NCBI GenBank assembly: GCA_038025085.1
Contig: CM076147.1
Span: 39,182,766 to 39,246,765 of the forward strand
Length of the DNA: 64,000 nucleotides
Origin: Tetragonia tetragonoides
Lineage: Eukaryota; Streptophyta; Magnoliopsida; Caryophyllales; Aizoaceae
Direction of reading: 5' to 3'
The translations under genes were made by a program, and so were the position numbers. Shown piece after piece: positions 24,501-36,000 of the stretch. Positions within the stretch are counted from its first letter, which is position 1. Every line of letters begins with the position of its first letter. Below the pieces are notes generated by a model. That model had not been told where the DNA came from. It ran no database searches and saw only the letters and a program-made list of their open reading frames with translations.

Positions 24501-27500
24501 TATCAAATTTTCAACAGGAATATTCAGGTTGTATATTTCTGTGATAAATCATGCAAACACAAATGATGGGCCTAATTAAGTTAATGGTCACAGCAGAAAA
24601 CCTGCTTCAATGATACCATCCCACTCCATGCTACAACTTGGCTCCATAACTATAGTGAGACCAAAGCCTAAGACAATTCAACATCTGTGAAATATAATTT
24701 GCCTAGTCACTATTTAAGGCCACAGAAAAGCCAGATAAAGCCATTAATATTAGAAGATATGGCTTTCTGATTAAAACAAAGCAAACTCAGAGATAGATAC
24801 AGAGGCATTACAACCACCAAGTCTAATTGAGCTTGGAATGATGATATATGAATAACAAAAGATAATTAAATAGCTCCATAATACATACCATTTGAAAGAC
24901 AGCACGGAAAGCATGTAGATCAAAATTCTGAACACCGTCGTCCTTCTCCATATCTCTCCATCTTTCTGCACTCTTTTAATTCACAAACTGTGTTAGAATA
25001 GAATAAGAATGAGGAACACTTCTAATAGGGTCTATGAGGGCAACATCTCAATAGCAATAGAAACCAAAAAAAAAAAGGAATCCGTTTAATAGATATTTGT
25101 CTGATGTGTTACTAGACCTAGTGATAGTTGTTCCTGCTTTGTGATATTGCCTCCAGATATTTGTGGGCTAGGTTGTTTTCGGGAATACTTTGCTTGCCTT
25201 GCTATGTTGGGACACTGTCTGCATATGTGTTTTGTAGGTATGCAGAGAGGAAGGAGAGTAAGCTACTGTGTGATAGCACTTTTATGGCTATTTTTTGGTG
25301 CCCTTGATTGGGTTCTTTGGAGAGGAACTTGGGGGTCTTTACCGGTATTGGCAAGCCTGCGGACTTTGCGTGGATCATGTGGTCTACATGGCTTATCTTT
25401 GGGCCACAGCTGTTAGGGTTTTTAGTTGCAGATGTTCAACCTCATTGAAGTTAGCTTTGCTCTTTTTTCATTAATAAAAAAATTCTAATCAAAAAGCTAT
25501 TTCCTTTAAGAATGAATTTTTTACTAATGTTACTAACTAATGCTCATTAGATAGACAACCTAATCCAAATGGATAGAAATACCTTAACAGAGACTATTAA
25601 AGAAAGGAGTCCTACAAATCTTCCAGTTGATGAAAACTCAAGCAAAATATTGTTAAGGGAGGACATATCACTAGAATGCTAACTCCCTACCAGTTGAATG
25701 CTGACATATATCAAATCAAGGTCATTGTAATTGCGAACATTCACGTCTGTGTTGATGTGTGTGTTATAAGGATTGTGTAAACCTTATCAAGATTTCCTAA
25801 CATACATGTTGCTGTCAAAGACATCTCAACATTGAACAACATCCTTCCTCTTTCACTTTTTGTACCGCCAAGTCAGTCTTAAGGGTACATCAAACCAGTT
25901 GCACTCAAACAGGCAGACTCTGCAACAAAGCCACCAACTCAATATTCAACTTAAGGGTTGAAGTGACATCAACCTTGAAAAGGTATGAACAGATCAAAAC
26001 AAAAAAGAACTTCTACCGACAAAGAGAAAGAGAAGAAACAGGAGGAGTTTCACTTTAATTACATCCAATGTGATTGCATTTGTGGCTTCTTGTATGTCAA
26101 TAATTAGTTAATTACCCATAAAAACTTCATGAACGAACAGGGAACAAACACATACCTGACAAGCAAGATCACGTGCATTTTTACCAAGTGAAATGCCCAT
26201 GAATTCTACTCCTTTGCTAACTGGAAAACCAGAATCACAATCACCATTATTACATCCATCTTCTGATAGTAAGTTGTAGCAACAACCAATGCTAACCATT
26301 GCTTTGACCTCCTCGCATTCCGAAAATGCCCTAGACGAGCAACAGAGAGTAGTTGAGTTGAAAATGATAAAAGTTGCAGTAATACTCTTAATAATAATAT
26401 GAAGAGTCCAGAAAGCTTAATGACAGAGTTCTGGGCCTTCACATCCTAGGAGCCATGGAATAAGGTTTTCTACTAATTTGAGAGAAAAGAAACAGTTTAT
26501 GAAAGATAAACTTATTCCACTTCATTACAACTACAACAAACCAATATGAATCCTCCCGAGGGAAATGTCTTCAGGCTCCAGACAAACAGAGGTGTGCTTC
26601 GAGAGAGGGGTGTTTATGTTTTGTAACTTGTGTTGCATTGTCTTGCGTTGTGTGTGTGACTTTGTTGAGGGTTGTATACAAACTACTCCTACTAGTGTAC
26701 TACTATAAAGTTAAATTCTCTCAGAAAGAACCAAAGAACTCCAAGATGTACTATAATACTGTAGGAAGACTCTTTAGTCTTTCCCAAATACTCAAGGAGC
26801 AAGATGTACTATATCCTTAACTATAACTTATAACCACTAGATGTAGTATAACCTGTCTAATCTATTCCCAGAAAATCCTTGTGACAACATCCAGAATTCC
26901 GTAACTTAATACTCTCAAATCTGATTTAGAAGAGTCAACAGAACAATGGGGGTACAATTATTTGTCTTCTACAATGTGGAGGCCTGTAAACCATCAAGAA
27001 AAGGTCATCGGTACATTATGGTCGCAACATTGCAGATAGGTAGCGGTATGAGTATCAAATAACAAGTCACACCGTCACGGTGTGAAATTCTTCTGGCTGT
27101 TTGATCAGCTGTATCAGCTGTTTGTCTGCCATTTATCAGCTAGTTACCAGTGATACCAGCTATGGTCCACTATGTTCCTCTATGCATTACGCAATATCAA
27201 CTAATACAAACAAGAACTCTGAATACCTATCAAGCATCAGGGTTTGGCTGATCAGCAAGTTTGAAAGCTGATACATATGGCCAATATGCCACATATCACC
27301 CGATATTTGGTTCCATTTGTTCACAGTTGTAAGCTCTGGCACCTACATTCTTAAACAATGTATTTTATTTCTGGGCCCAAGCTCTTACAATGTGGAGGCC
27401 TCTAAGAAAAGCACGAGCAATTTAGGAAAGGCACTTTTTTGACTCAAGGCGCAGAAGCAAAAAGTCTAATAAAATATGAAATTCCCTCGAAAACAACACA

Positions 27501-28090
27501 CAGAAGCAAAGGAAGCCTAATATGATATGAAATTCCCTGAGAAAAAGAAAAACATTGATAGAAGCCTTGCAGAAGGTTAACCAGTTAACTCCAAACCATA
27601 CCAGCTAGAATGAATATAAGCAGGGGGATGAAAAAGCACTTGGATAGCAAGAATCAACTGTCAATCTGACATATGACCTCTAAAAAACCAAAAAGTCGAC
27701 ATACAATAAAGCTCCTCTAATATAATAAATAAATAAAACACCATGAATATTGGCAGTCAAGGTCATGTATACCTCAGCATTGTCACTGATAAATCACCAC
27801 AAGCATGAAGCCCAGCAAGAACCAGTGAAGATCCACTATCATCACTAGCATCACTCAAAGACAATTGCGTGTGATCAACCTCAAGTATATCTTGAGAATC
27901 ATCATTGAAGCATTTCTTATTGAGTTCTTTTTCATCAAAACTTTCTTGTTGACAGCAATTGTTGCTAAGATCTCTCAGCATTGAAGAGGATAGTACATGG
28001 CATGTAGCTGTCCTAGGCATATTTGGGGTCCTTTTCGCTAATCTAGCATAAGACAGACATTCATTAGCAGTAGAAGATGCAGAAAAAGTA

Positions 28091-28132
<42 letters not shown>

Positions 28133-31100
28133 CATATTATCATTAATAATAATAATCCCCCCTCCACCACCAAAAAAAAGACCACAAAAAAACCCACAAA
28201 CTGAGACCAACATTTAAAAGTAAGATAGAAACCAGAAAGTCGACAACCAAGAAACTTTCTTACAGTGATTAAAAAGAATATCACAAATACTATCCCCCCA
28301 CCCCTCCCTCCACCTTTAAAGATTTAATAATCCAAAACAAATCAACCCATAGCAGGTCAGATACAATAGGATTTATTAGGTTGACCCACCCACTTCCTAA
28401 AGATACTTAATCCAACACTGTATTCGTATAACATTAACAATCCACAACCTAAATGATCCCTAATCCTTCAAGGATTAACATTTAACCACACAAAACCACG
28501 GGCCATACATGCGACAAGTCTAACGTTTTTTTTTTCAGAAATAGCCCCTTCTAAATATCCGATACACAGCATGAATGGCAAATTGGCAATAAATTCTCAC
28601 AAATAGCAACATGAAATGGCACGATTCAAGAAAATCATGTCATTGCTTTCCAGCCACTACCCATAAAACCGGGAAAGGAAAGAGGGAGGGAGGGGGAAGT
28701 AAAAGAACACTTAATCCATATGATATTATGCTCTTTCCCTTCCCCAACATATAAAATCCCCTTAAAAGTATTGCAACTATAGCGGGGTTTTGGATAAGAA
28801 AGGGTTTGGTGGAGATGGTGTAGGTGAACTTCGGTTGTTTGTCCAATGCTAGCTTCTCAGTTTTGGTTAATGGAACACCTAGGGGGAGATTTCAGTGTTC
28901 TCGTGGTCTTAGGCAAGGGGATCCTCTCTCTCCCTTTCTTTTTACTTTATTTGTGGATGTTCTTGGGAGAATGCTGGATAAGAGTGTCGAGAGTGGTTTT
29001 GCTTTCGAGTGAGGAGAGATAGGATAGTGGCTCTCATCTTCAGTTGCTGTGCCCGTATGACTATCCTTTTCATTTCTGCTGACCTCGAGAGTTTTAAGAG
29101 ACGCTTACATACTCTACAGGTTTATGAGGATGTTTTAGAGATGAAGAATAATATGTCTAATTGTAGCCTTGAACTGTACATGCCAGCAAACCAACATAAG
29201 TGCAAGGTCTTCTCATACCCAGAGTTATGTAGCTTCAAATAATGTTTCCTGATTCTCTCAGCACGTGTATTTGTAACAACTCCATGATGAGAAGATGCAT
29301 CAATGGCAGTTACAGATAGCTGATAGTGGAAGGCAAGTACTTGAGTAAGGTAACCCTGTTAGATAGCAGGTCAGTTAGCCAGAAGACATCAATCTCAAAT
29401 TTCAAACGTGTGGAAAGAAATAATATTATACCTGACCAGCACCAACATCAGCCACCGTATGAGCTCCTACACTTCTCGTAATAAAGCTTACAAGCGAGGA
29501 TAAGATCTCCACCTGCATACTTAACAATGGCTTTCAATAAGTTGCCTTGTTGTATATACTTAGCAAAGTGGAATAGTCAACAAACAAAATGACTATAACA
29601 GCATGAATCAGGCACCTTTGTTTTAGACATTCAACAATGGATGCCTACTGCCTAGTTACAGAATGAACAGCTAAACTCAACATTCTTCTCTTCCATATGG
29701 TTTCCTAGATGATATTGCCCACTTGACATGATCTAACCACATAGGAACCCTATTAAGAACAAAATAACCTCACCTTATTACAAAGGTCAAACAACCAACC
29801 ATTCAAGTCTCAGATGGAGTCTTCACCACTTAATAAGTAATCTGAATAGAACTGGTAAAACTAGGAAGCATAGTTTTACTTTTCTTATCCTAAAGCATAG
29901 TGTATTACAGTTTATCACTCACCTAAAGGAAAATGTTCATTTAGATTTTAAAATACTCGAGCATCCAGCATGATCCATATATGCATGGTGTGAGATGCAT
30001 ATGACGCAGCTTAAACATGATGCAAAAAATAATATAAGTCAATCACTTACTTCATGTTTCTTCTTTGGATTCATGCCTTGTGAAAGAATAGTATCTAGTG
30101 AACTCACACTCGTGCCAGGTAAAATCTGCAATAAACCAGTGACAAGACTTAGTGATGCCATTACACCCCAGACAGAGTGGAACTTGTTCCAGTTCACCAA
30201 CATGTAATTGTTAACATTTTAATTGTATGCTCCAATGTCAATAAAATTTTGTCACATTATGCAAAGGAAATTCAAGCTCAATATGCAGTCTACACATGGA
30301 TATATCTATTCCAGTAAAAGTAAACCTTCTGAACTTCGGGACAATTTACAGGTATCAGGCTTGCAACCCTTAAAACACTAATCCAGATTTGCAAGCAATA
30401 CCTTTTCTAGCTTGGCTTGTTCCCTAGGATATGCAAGCAATCTGGCGGTAAGCACGTATTCCTTGAGTGAGGCTGGCCAATGCTCCTACAACATGAAGCC
30501 AAATTTTAAAGCATTAGAACAAACGAACAAGATTAATACATAAAAGGCAACTAAATGACTTGTAATTCCAAAAAGCCATTGGCTAACTTGTCCAAGTGTT
30601 GAGAAAAGTCGGCACTGATCGGTATAAAATATAAACACAAACACATGTATTACAAAGAAAACACAATATCTACAATTCTACATCCACAGAGCCACTTCAG
30701 GGGGAATAATCAGTATCACAATATCAAAATTGGAAATTATATTTTGGATAGACATAATACACTTGCCTTCGGCCCCCCGAAGAAAAAATCCTGGCTCCGC
30801 CACTGGCACAAGGGGACAACCTCAACACCGAGAACACGAATTTTAAAAGAAACAAAGGAAACAATTCTATAAAACTATAAGCTCTTTGACTAATAAGACT
30901 AAATTTCTCCAATTCATCACTAGCTATCACAATTCAAAGCATGCATATAATTACCTGAACAATGCCAGAAGGAATCTGAAGAAGATGTTCAACAGGCTCA
31001 TTTTTCAAGCAATCAATCCAATCTTGATCAACTGCTTCCCATAGCCTATCCTGAAACAAATTCAAGAGAGAGGAGAGAGAAAGAGAGAGTCAATAAATTG

Positions 31101-31287
31101 ATAATATACTCGGAATTTGAGAGAAATGATTTAATAAGTGAGTGAGTACCTTGAAGAAATTGGTAACATTGTTTTCGAAGAAGAATCTGTAGGGTTGAAT
31201 GAAATCGACGATTGCTCTTATCCATTCTAGGGTTTCAGTTGGGGTGCTGCACCAGTATTTGGTTTTCGTTTTTCGCAGAGCTTCCAT
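21521..31287 (-). CDS. METTL25: METTL25/RRNAD1-type SAM-dependent methyltransferase-like protein
   Basis: Twelve exons in order: 31150-31287, 30955-31050, 30402-30485, 30051-30125, 29432-29512, 29219-29355, 27773-28042, 26156-26330, 24889-24972, 24332-24449, 22591-22784, 21521-21703. All are in phase, 544 residues. Family marks seen: [11 protein letters not shown] before the fold; SAM-binding motif I DVGAGQG (153-159) and AIDASS after it; GLHACGDL (281-288); VSIGCCYN (306-313); and a basic block RRKQRKK. Animal METTL25 relatives include METTL25B, once called RRNAD1; METTL25 itself is reported to methylate ribosomal protein histidine, a role not shown for plants as far as I know. Introns are long and hold LINE pieces and a (TAA)n tract. 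It is divergent from POLD3, 1.8 kb between start codons. The target is unknown; the family call is firm. Confidence 0.9.
22412..22430. repeat. (CA)n microsatellite in METTL25-like intron 11
   Basis: A run of AC/CA dinucleotides just after a C-rich stretch. Confidence 0.85.
23165..23275 (+). mobile_element. Au-like SINE 3' fragment in METTL25-like intron 10
   Basis: TTTACCCCCC, AGGCAGGAGCTTCC and GAAGCACTAGGGTAACC have the same order as the 3' end of the SINE at 260-493. No target duplication was identified and the 5' limit is approximate. Confidence 0.4.
23795..24160 (+). mobile_element. LINE ORF2 3' end, decayed, antisense in METTL25-like intron 10
   Basis: Three-frame reading shows scattered remnants of the C-terminus of a plant L1-type ORF2 ([13 protein letters not shown], then FTWPLFGL and a frame-shifted FKG). 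It is followed by a GAGGAT-ACCTT-GTCCTC hairpin (24101-24117) and a short AATAAAAAAA tail. Frameshifts prevent any intact product. Confidence 0.6.
25110..25485 (+). mobile_element. LINE ORF2 3' end, decayed, antisense in METTL25-like intron 8
   Basis: A reading frame with [13 protein letters not shown] and a downstream LHGLSLG resembles the W-rich C-terminal end of plant LINE ORF2, followed by TTCATTAATAAAAAA. It lacks the hairpin of the other copies. Confidence 0.45.
28090..28132. repeat. (TAA)n microsatellite in METTL25-like intron 6
   Basis: About 14 uninterrupted AAT units, with more interrupted units to 28155. Confidence 0.95.
28800..29150 (+). pseudogene. Non-LTR (LINE) reverse transcriptase fragment inside METTL25-like intron 6
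   Basis: A frame from about 28824 reads [12 protein letters not shown] then [14 protein letters not shown], the hallmark of the LINE reverse transcriptase palm. The next catalytic block, normally FADDTxLF, is reduced to [13 protein letters not shown] after a frame change, so the two aspartates are gone. Continuation [13 protein letters not shown] matches the family. The fragment is truncated on both sides, antisense to the host gene, and ends close to exon 6 (29219-29355). Confidence 0.85.
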
Positions 31288-31355
31288 TTCAAAACCCAGA
31301 TAAGTCTGCTAGCACCGCCAAAGTACCCGCAGATTTCAACTGGGTTACCGACTTA

Positions 31356-31645
31356 GGTCCGTTTGATTCCCCGTAATTTTAGTTAAATTCATTTCAGCTC
31401 AGTCCAGTTCAGTTCAGTCCAGTTCATGTGTAATTTTATAACTTATAAAATTTTTTATTTTGAAATAATTTCATGATAATTATATCATCGGAAAGAGTTC
31501 AAAACATGCTTTTAAATAAGTCCAGTATTGATTATGTTTGAACAAATTTTAAATAGTTAACCGTTAAGTTTAAAAAATCAATTTCAGTTCAGGTCAGAAC
31601 AGTTCAGTTCAGATCAGTTTTTATCCAGGTGAATCAAACAGAGTC
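31356..31645. mobile_element. Tourist-like MITE with degenerate (CAGTT)n interior, METTL25-like promoter
   Basis: TTA is duplicated at 31353-31355 and 31646-31648. The left end GGTCCGTTTGATTC and right end GAATCAAACAGAGTC are inverted repeats. Inside are two clusters of CAGTTCAGTTCAG-like units (about 31394-31425 and 31582-31617). It starts 69 bp upstream of the METTL25-like ATG. Confidence 0.8.
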
Positions 31646-31784
31646 TTAGTGAGCAACTATGCTATATGCACCTGCTTTCCTTTTTCTTTTCTTTTCTTTT
31701 TTTATAACAATTTTCTTCAAAATTTTTTATGATTTTGAATATGAAATATGATATGGTTGAAATCTATTGTGATATTGTTTAGTG

Positions 31785-31815
<31 letters not shown>

Positions 31816-32094
31816 TATGATGTTGTTTACTAGTTTCTACTACTACTTAAATTGTGATATATTTTTTTTGGGTATTTGCTCACATTGTTTTACATGTGAA
31901 ATGTGATAAAATTAGTAATGAATTTTTTTTCTTCTTGCTAATGTGAATTGCAAAATCTTTTTGAGTTTGTTGTTCAAAATAGATTTTTTTGGGTACCATT
32001 ACGAATTCCATTAAGCGCAAAACAACATGGTCATAGCTCTATCTTGTTAGTAGAGGTAATAGGATTTACAAAAGGCGTTCGGAAAGTTTGAAAT

Positions 32095-32276
32095 CTGGGA
32101 ACTAAAAGTATCATGATTGGAGGTGACAATCTAGTGGTCATTAAAGCCACTCAACGAAAATGACACGTCCCATGAAAAATTGGAAATACCATTAGAGATA
32201 TCAAACAAAACTTGTAATTTTTTTTTGATAATGTGCAACTTTTGCATTCTCTTAGAGAAGTCAATGTAGTGACATA
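32095..32276 (+). pseudogene. LINE-type RNase H domain remnant
   Basis: One frame gives GGDNLVVIKATQ, then GNTIRDIKQNL and LHSLREVNVVT, separated by stops. This is the order of the RNase H domain at the C-terminus of plant LINE-like ORF2 (acidic GD, a PW-x-I-x-xI-x-DI stretch, REAN). It is interrupted by the MITE beginning at 32277. Confidence 0.65.
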
Positions 32277-32462
32277 GGGTATGTTCTTTTACACTTACTC
32301 GTTAATAAGTTTAGTTCAATTTTAGTGGAGTTCAGTTTAATTCACTTCAGTACAGTTTAATGATATGATCTACTTTGCTCTCACGGATTACTATTCATTA
32401 ATCATTTTAATGGAGTTAATTTCAGCTCAATCGAGTTCATTTCAGTGAAAAGTAACACACCC
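32277..32462. mobile_element. Short MITE nested in an RNase H remnant
   Basis: It begins GGGTATGTTCTTTTACAC and ends with the complement of GGGTGTGTTACTTTTCACT. ATA is duplicated at 32274-32276 and 32463-32465. The 186 bp interior is rich in TTCAGTTYA-type motifs, like the elements at 31356 and 55941. Confidence 0.8.
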
Positions 32463-32465
32463 ATA

Positions 32466-33071
32466 TTTTATGGTTAACCATGAACACTTATATTCTTCTC
32501 GTGTAAATTAGTTGAACTTTTTTGATCGAGTTCTTACCACTCTTTTGGGATTAGAGACGGGATAGGATAATTTCCTAAGAGTTATCCCAATATTTCTTGC
32601 TTTTTCAAAATAAATAAATAAAATTTAAATTCAATTTTTTGCTAGAAATGCAATGCTCCAACTAATGAAGTAAATGACAACCGACAACCAATATACCTCC
32701 CGCCAACACCTCTCGATACATCGTATTGGGAATCAAATTCGGGTAGGTGGTTCTATGTTCCTGTAAGCGCATTGGTCTCAGACTATTATTCTATAAGTGA
32801 TTATCAATTTAAATTTGGAGTGAACTTCACTTATTTTGTGAGAAGAGATAGCATTAGCCCCGGAATTCGCACTTTGGAACCATGCAATAATCTCTTTTGC
32901 CCCGAATGGGTGACCCACACCGCCACACCCAACCCAGTTGTCATTCGACAATAAAGAGCGCTCCTAATGAAGATAATGGCGGGAAAATTCATTTGCCCTA
33001 CGTATTCACTTTCTCACTCATCTCTCTCTCTCTCTCTCTCTCTCTCCTCTCTCCCGCCTTGAAATCGAAAA
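32466..33071. other. Spacer and POLD3 5' region
   Basis: Contains a (CT)n tract at about 33019-33046 just upstream of the POLD3 start codon, likely in its 5' UTR, and about 250 bp (32680-32950) of repeat-like sequence I cannot classify. Divergent promoter with the METTL25-like gene. Confidence 0.5.
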
Positions 33072-36000
33072 ATGTCCCAAATCGAAACCCTAGGAATCCT
33101 CGAAGAGATTGGAGCTCTTGTTTCCGTCCGTCTACAAGTGGTAATCTATTTCTCTCTCTCTCTCTCTCTCTCCAACGATTATATCCGCCTATCTATTCTT
33201 AATTCCCGATGTGATTGACCTGATTTGTCAATAGTCGGAAATATAATTTGCTTTCGTTTCATCTCTCCCATTTACCTAATTCACAATTGTTGCTGTTGAA
33301 ATAATTTACAATTTTGCACGTTATGTCGGAATATGTCAAAAGCACCCCCCCGTCAGTGGTTACACGCTTTTGTTAGGTCACCATGTGTAAATTTCCAATT
33401 GTATTCTAATTAAACCCCTCGATTGGACAATTTGATCAAAATTAAATTAAGTAGTTTTTTCAAGGTTGATTGAACTTTAGCTCAACGGCTTGGAGGATTT
33501 CTTACCTGATATCACTCCCTTTTATCGAGGTTGGGGCGTTTTTTTTTTTCTTTTCGGGGGGTGGGGTTGGTTGGTTTTGGAATTGGAAATGACAGGAAGA
33601 CACATGTTACTTCATATAGTTTGTAGGTTGACCGTCCTCGCAAAGGCAAAGTTCTATATTCTTCTGATGTGTGTGTTATGTGCTAGTACTGTAGTGGTGA
33701 AACTGGGGTCATCTGTTGTTGCACTGTAAGAGTGCTGCCTGCTTATGGTGATGGTTGTTTGAGGTTAAAGTGTGAAGTGGGTTTCCTCGTCTTCTGTTTT
33801 GAAGCTGTATTACATTACTCAAGTCTGCTTGGGTGGGGAGGGGGGGCACTAGGAGTGTCATCTTGTGACAATGTGTTTGGTTGGCCATAATGGGGTGGGG
33901 GGTGTTATGGTATGGTATCGAGTGACTGTTGGCTTCTCTTTCATTGCATGCTTCTGGAGTGTTCCATGGATTTTTTGACAGAGGTACAGCGTGATTGGCT
34001 CCATTTTTGTGTTCCTCTTAATAGGAGGACTCCTAGTCCTCTTGTGCTGCAAATTCATTTCGTCTAATAAAAAAAGGCTCTATACATGTCTGGGGAAAAA
34101 AGCAGGCACGTATACTGGTGTTTGTTATTGCTTGTTTTGCCATATAGGTTCACAATGGAAGCTTGTGATTGGTAAGTTTAGGCAACAACACAATATATAA
34201 ATTTTGCTAATGGTAGCATGCATGGCATTCCACTGTTGAAAAAACACAAAACTCGAGCCTTCAGGCTAGAAGATGGGCCAAGGCCCAGAACGCTCCACAT
34301 TAAACCCTGCACTAAAGGTAGGGCATTAGGAATAAAACCTCCAACCACAGAGCTGAGGGATGGAGCTCCCATCTTTTGGGCAACTCCAGATTTGTAAAAA
34401 GTTACTATCACATTGCAGCCTTGTTCCCCATCCCCTTTTGAGCTAGTTATTTCGTCATCGCCTTGCTTGTTGCATTGGATCCCTTTTGTGACTCACCAAG
34501 TCTTTGCCTTCTTTCAGGTTTCCTATAAGTGGCTTAGTCGCAACTTCTTGGTATCATCTAACGTTGCAAAAAAGTGAGAATTAGTTGAAGAGATAGATTT
34601 TTCATTCTGTGTCTGTTTCATCTCAGATTTATACTTATGGCTTGAATTCTGTCTAGGTTACTACAGGATCTTGTGGCGAAACATGAACATGGGTTAGAAG
34701 TTGTATACACTGTGGCCGGCTGGTTGAAGAAAACTCCGCCAATTTACCATATAAGACTGGTTCCAGCCTCGAAACTTGCAGGTTGAAACTTTTGTACAGT
34801 TTATATATTAACATGAGTTAGTTTTTTCTCACTTTGTGTTGCACAAATGTGGTACTTTTAAAGTTAAATCTTAGCTCAATGGACGTGGAAGCTTTTGGGA
34901 TATTTATCATGAAAATATTGAATGATGCTGAAAATGAGTTAGAAGGCCTCTTGACCATTCATCTTTTATTCTTTTATTTCTTCGAAGAGATTTCGTATTT
35001 CGTATTTGTTATCACAGTTGGTGAATAATGATTTTCCCATCAACTGAAATCGAACCTCAAATCCTCTAAATATTGCTCATTGTACTTTCTGACTTATGTT
35101 TACTTTTATCTGGGAAAACCAGAGAACTGATGCTATTATTCTATTGTGGTTTATGTATGAAACGACTAATGTCTAATGATGCTTTCTGGCTTGCTTCGTC
35201 CCACATCTTCTTATGTTTTCCCAAAGATAAACAGGATTCATATGAATTCCTTTTGTTACTGCACTTCTCTCCTTTGACCAGTGGATAGTCTTTTTGCTTC
35301 TAGATTTCAGATTTTAAAAAAAGTTAGTCTTTTGTGCAGAAGCCAAGCAAGAATTTGATGATAATTGCTCTGTCCAAGTCTATAGTGTACAAGCTTGTAT
35401 CCCAAAAGATCCAGCTGCTATTTGGAATGCTGAGTTTATTCAAGCGGAAGAGCTTTTCAAGCAGCCCCCAACAGTAGATAATTGTCTGAGAGATAATAGG
35501 TAAATGTGTTGCCTGGTTGATCAAGTTACTATCTATGATGGAATTGAGTGCCTTTCTGGAAATGGCTACTTCATAAGTTTTTCCATGACCTTTCTGGAAA
35601 GTGGCTTCTGTGATAATATATTGTGATGCTGTCACGCTGATAACAGTTTTTGGATTGTTATATTTTAATTTTGTCCAGACAATTGCTAACATATTAAGAA
35701 TCCTCTCTGCAAACCTATTTGGAATGAAATGGAAACACGAAACATGAAAGTGTGAGAATGCCAATTCTCAAATAATTAGAAATGTGCAAATGTAAGAAGT
35801 GAGAAAAGAAAGTCAATTCTCTGGTCTAGCAACCGAAATTGTTTTTGAATTTTTATTAACGATGTTGTAAATAAAGCCAGTAGAGTTACCTGCCCCATGT
35901 TTATTCATTTATCTTGGGGCAATGAGACCATAAGAGCCTAAGTTTGAAAATATTGATATTGTCAAAACTCAAAACCCAAGAGACATTGGTAGAAAGAAAA

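Noticed and set aside
27060..27085. CACCGTCACGGTG palindrome as operator
   Set aside because: Lies in a repeat-rich plant intron with no regulatory context; likely part of the GTATCAGC repeat block.
28090..28155. AAT array considered as a CRISPR-like or regulatory array
   Set aside because: Uninterrupted trinucleotide run with no spacers; ordinary microsatellite.
35324..35764. 146-codon open frame on the minus strand of POLD3
   Set aside because: It is the antisense of POLD3 exon 4 plus intron, has no recognisable domain and no splice context.
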